A stretch of DNA of 64,000 bases from Phytobacter ursingii (GTDB lineage Bacteria; Pseudomonadota; Gammaproteobacteria; Enterobacterales; Enterobacteriaceae). Shown in pieces: positions 61,780 to 64,000 of the stretch. Each line of letters opens with the position of its first letter. The stretch's first letter is position 1. A program made the position numbers and the translations under genes. The notes beneath the pieces are model-generated. The model searched no databases. It saw nothing but the letters and a program-made list of their open reading frames with translations, and was not told where the DNA came from. Location: contig CABDWT010000004.1 of the NCBI GenBank assembly GCA_901456055.1, positions 1,054,001 to 1,118,000 on the forward strand. Direction: 5' to 3'.

Positions 61780-61816
61780 ACTTTCCCGTCCTGGTTATTC
61801 CATCGTTTCACCCTAA

Positions 61817-64000
<2,184 letters not shown>

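Overview
The window is chromosomal core genome of an enterobacterium (family Enterobacteriaceae). Almost every gene is recognisable as an Escherichia coli orthologue, in E. coli order and at nearly identical protein length, running from galR through aas, mutH, recBCD, metZWV, gcvA, sdaBC, csrB, barA and relA to pyrG and eno. It is not E. coli itself. The lysA side of galR is replaced by a PTS/regulator/acetyltransferase cluster, the fuc locus is absent between rlmM and xni, mazEF is absent between relA and mazG, and a glycerate kinase gene follows gudD. ERIC elements and REP-like palindromes sit in intergenic gaps. The features fit an Enterobacter/Klebsiella/Kosakonia/Citrobacter-type genome, but the genus cannot be fixed by reading alone.

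Layout. 1-1.5 kb: end of a Lac-family PTS EIIB gene, a GntR (UxuR-like) regulator and a GNAT acetyltransferase. 1.5-10 kb: galR, the sRNAs OmrB and OmrA, lysophospholipid recycling (aas-lplT), tas, ygdR, ygdQ and mutH. 10-15 kb: rppH-ptsP and lgt-thyA. 15-16.8 kb: the minor pseudopilin operon ppdA-ppdB-ygdB-ppdC. 16.8-28.5 kb: recC-ptrA-recB-recD. 28.5-36.4 kb: argA, amiC, three initiator tRNA genes, mltA, the sulfur-transfer genes tcdA/csdE/csdA, and ygdI. 36.4-46.3 kb: GcvB and gcvA, ygdD-rlmM, xni, serine uptake and deamination (sdaC-sdaB), ppnN, queF and syd. 46.3-48.5 kb: CsrB and yqcC-truC-yqcA. 48.5-54.3 kb: the glucarate operon gudP-gudX-gudD plus glycerate kinase. 54.3-64 kb: barA, rlmD, relA, mazG, pyrG and the start of eno.

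Several products act together. BarA is the sensor kinase that, through UvrY, activates csrB, and both genes lie here with a UvrY-type palindrome upstream of csrB. GcvA controls the divergent GcvB. RecB, RecC and RecD form the double-strand-break repair enzyme, and the Chi octamers I found are mostly on the + strand, consistent with + being the leading strand. Thirteen of the gene starts given here differ from the longest open frame; they were chosen by ribosome-binding site, operon overlap and E. coli protein length.

I found no convincing undescribed multi-gene system, prophage, IS element, CRISPR array or defence island. The most interesting non-coding material is the mutH-rppH gap, which has DnaA-box-like sites, GATC sites and nested inverted repeats. 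Next come the threefold tandem REP block after mltA, the three ERIC remnants and the hairpin spacers between the tRNA genes.
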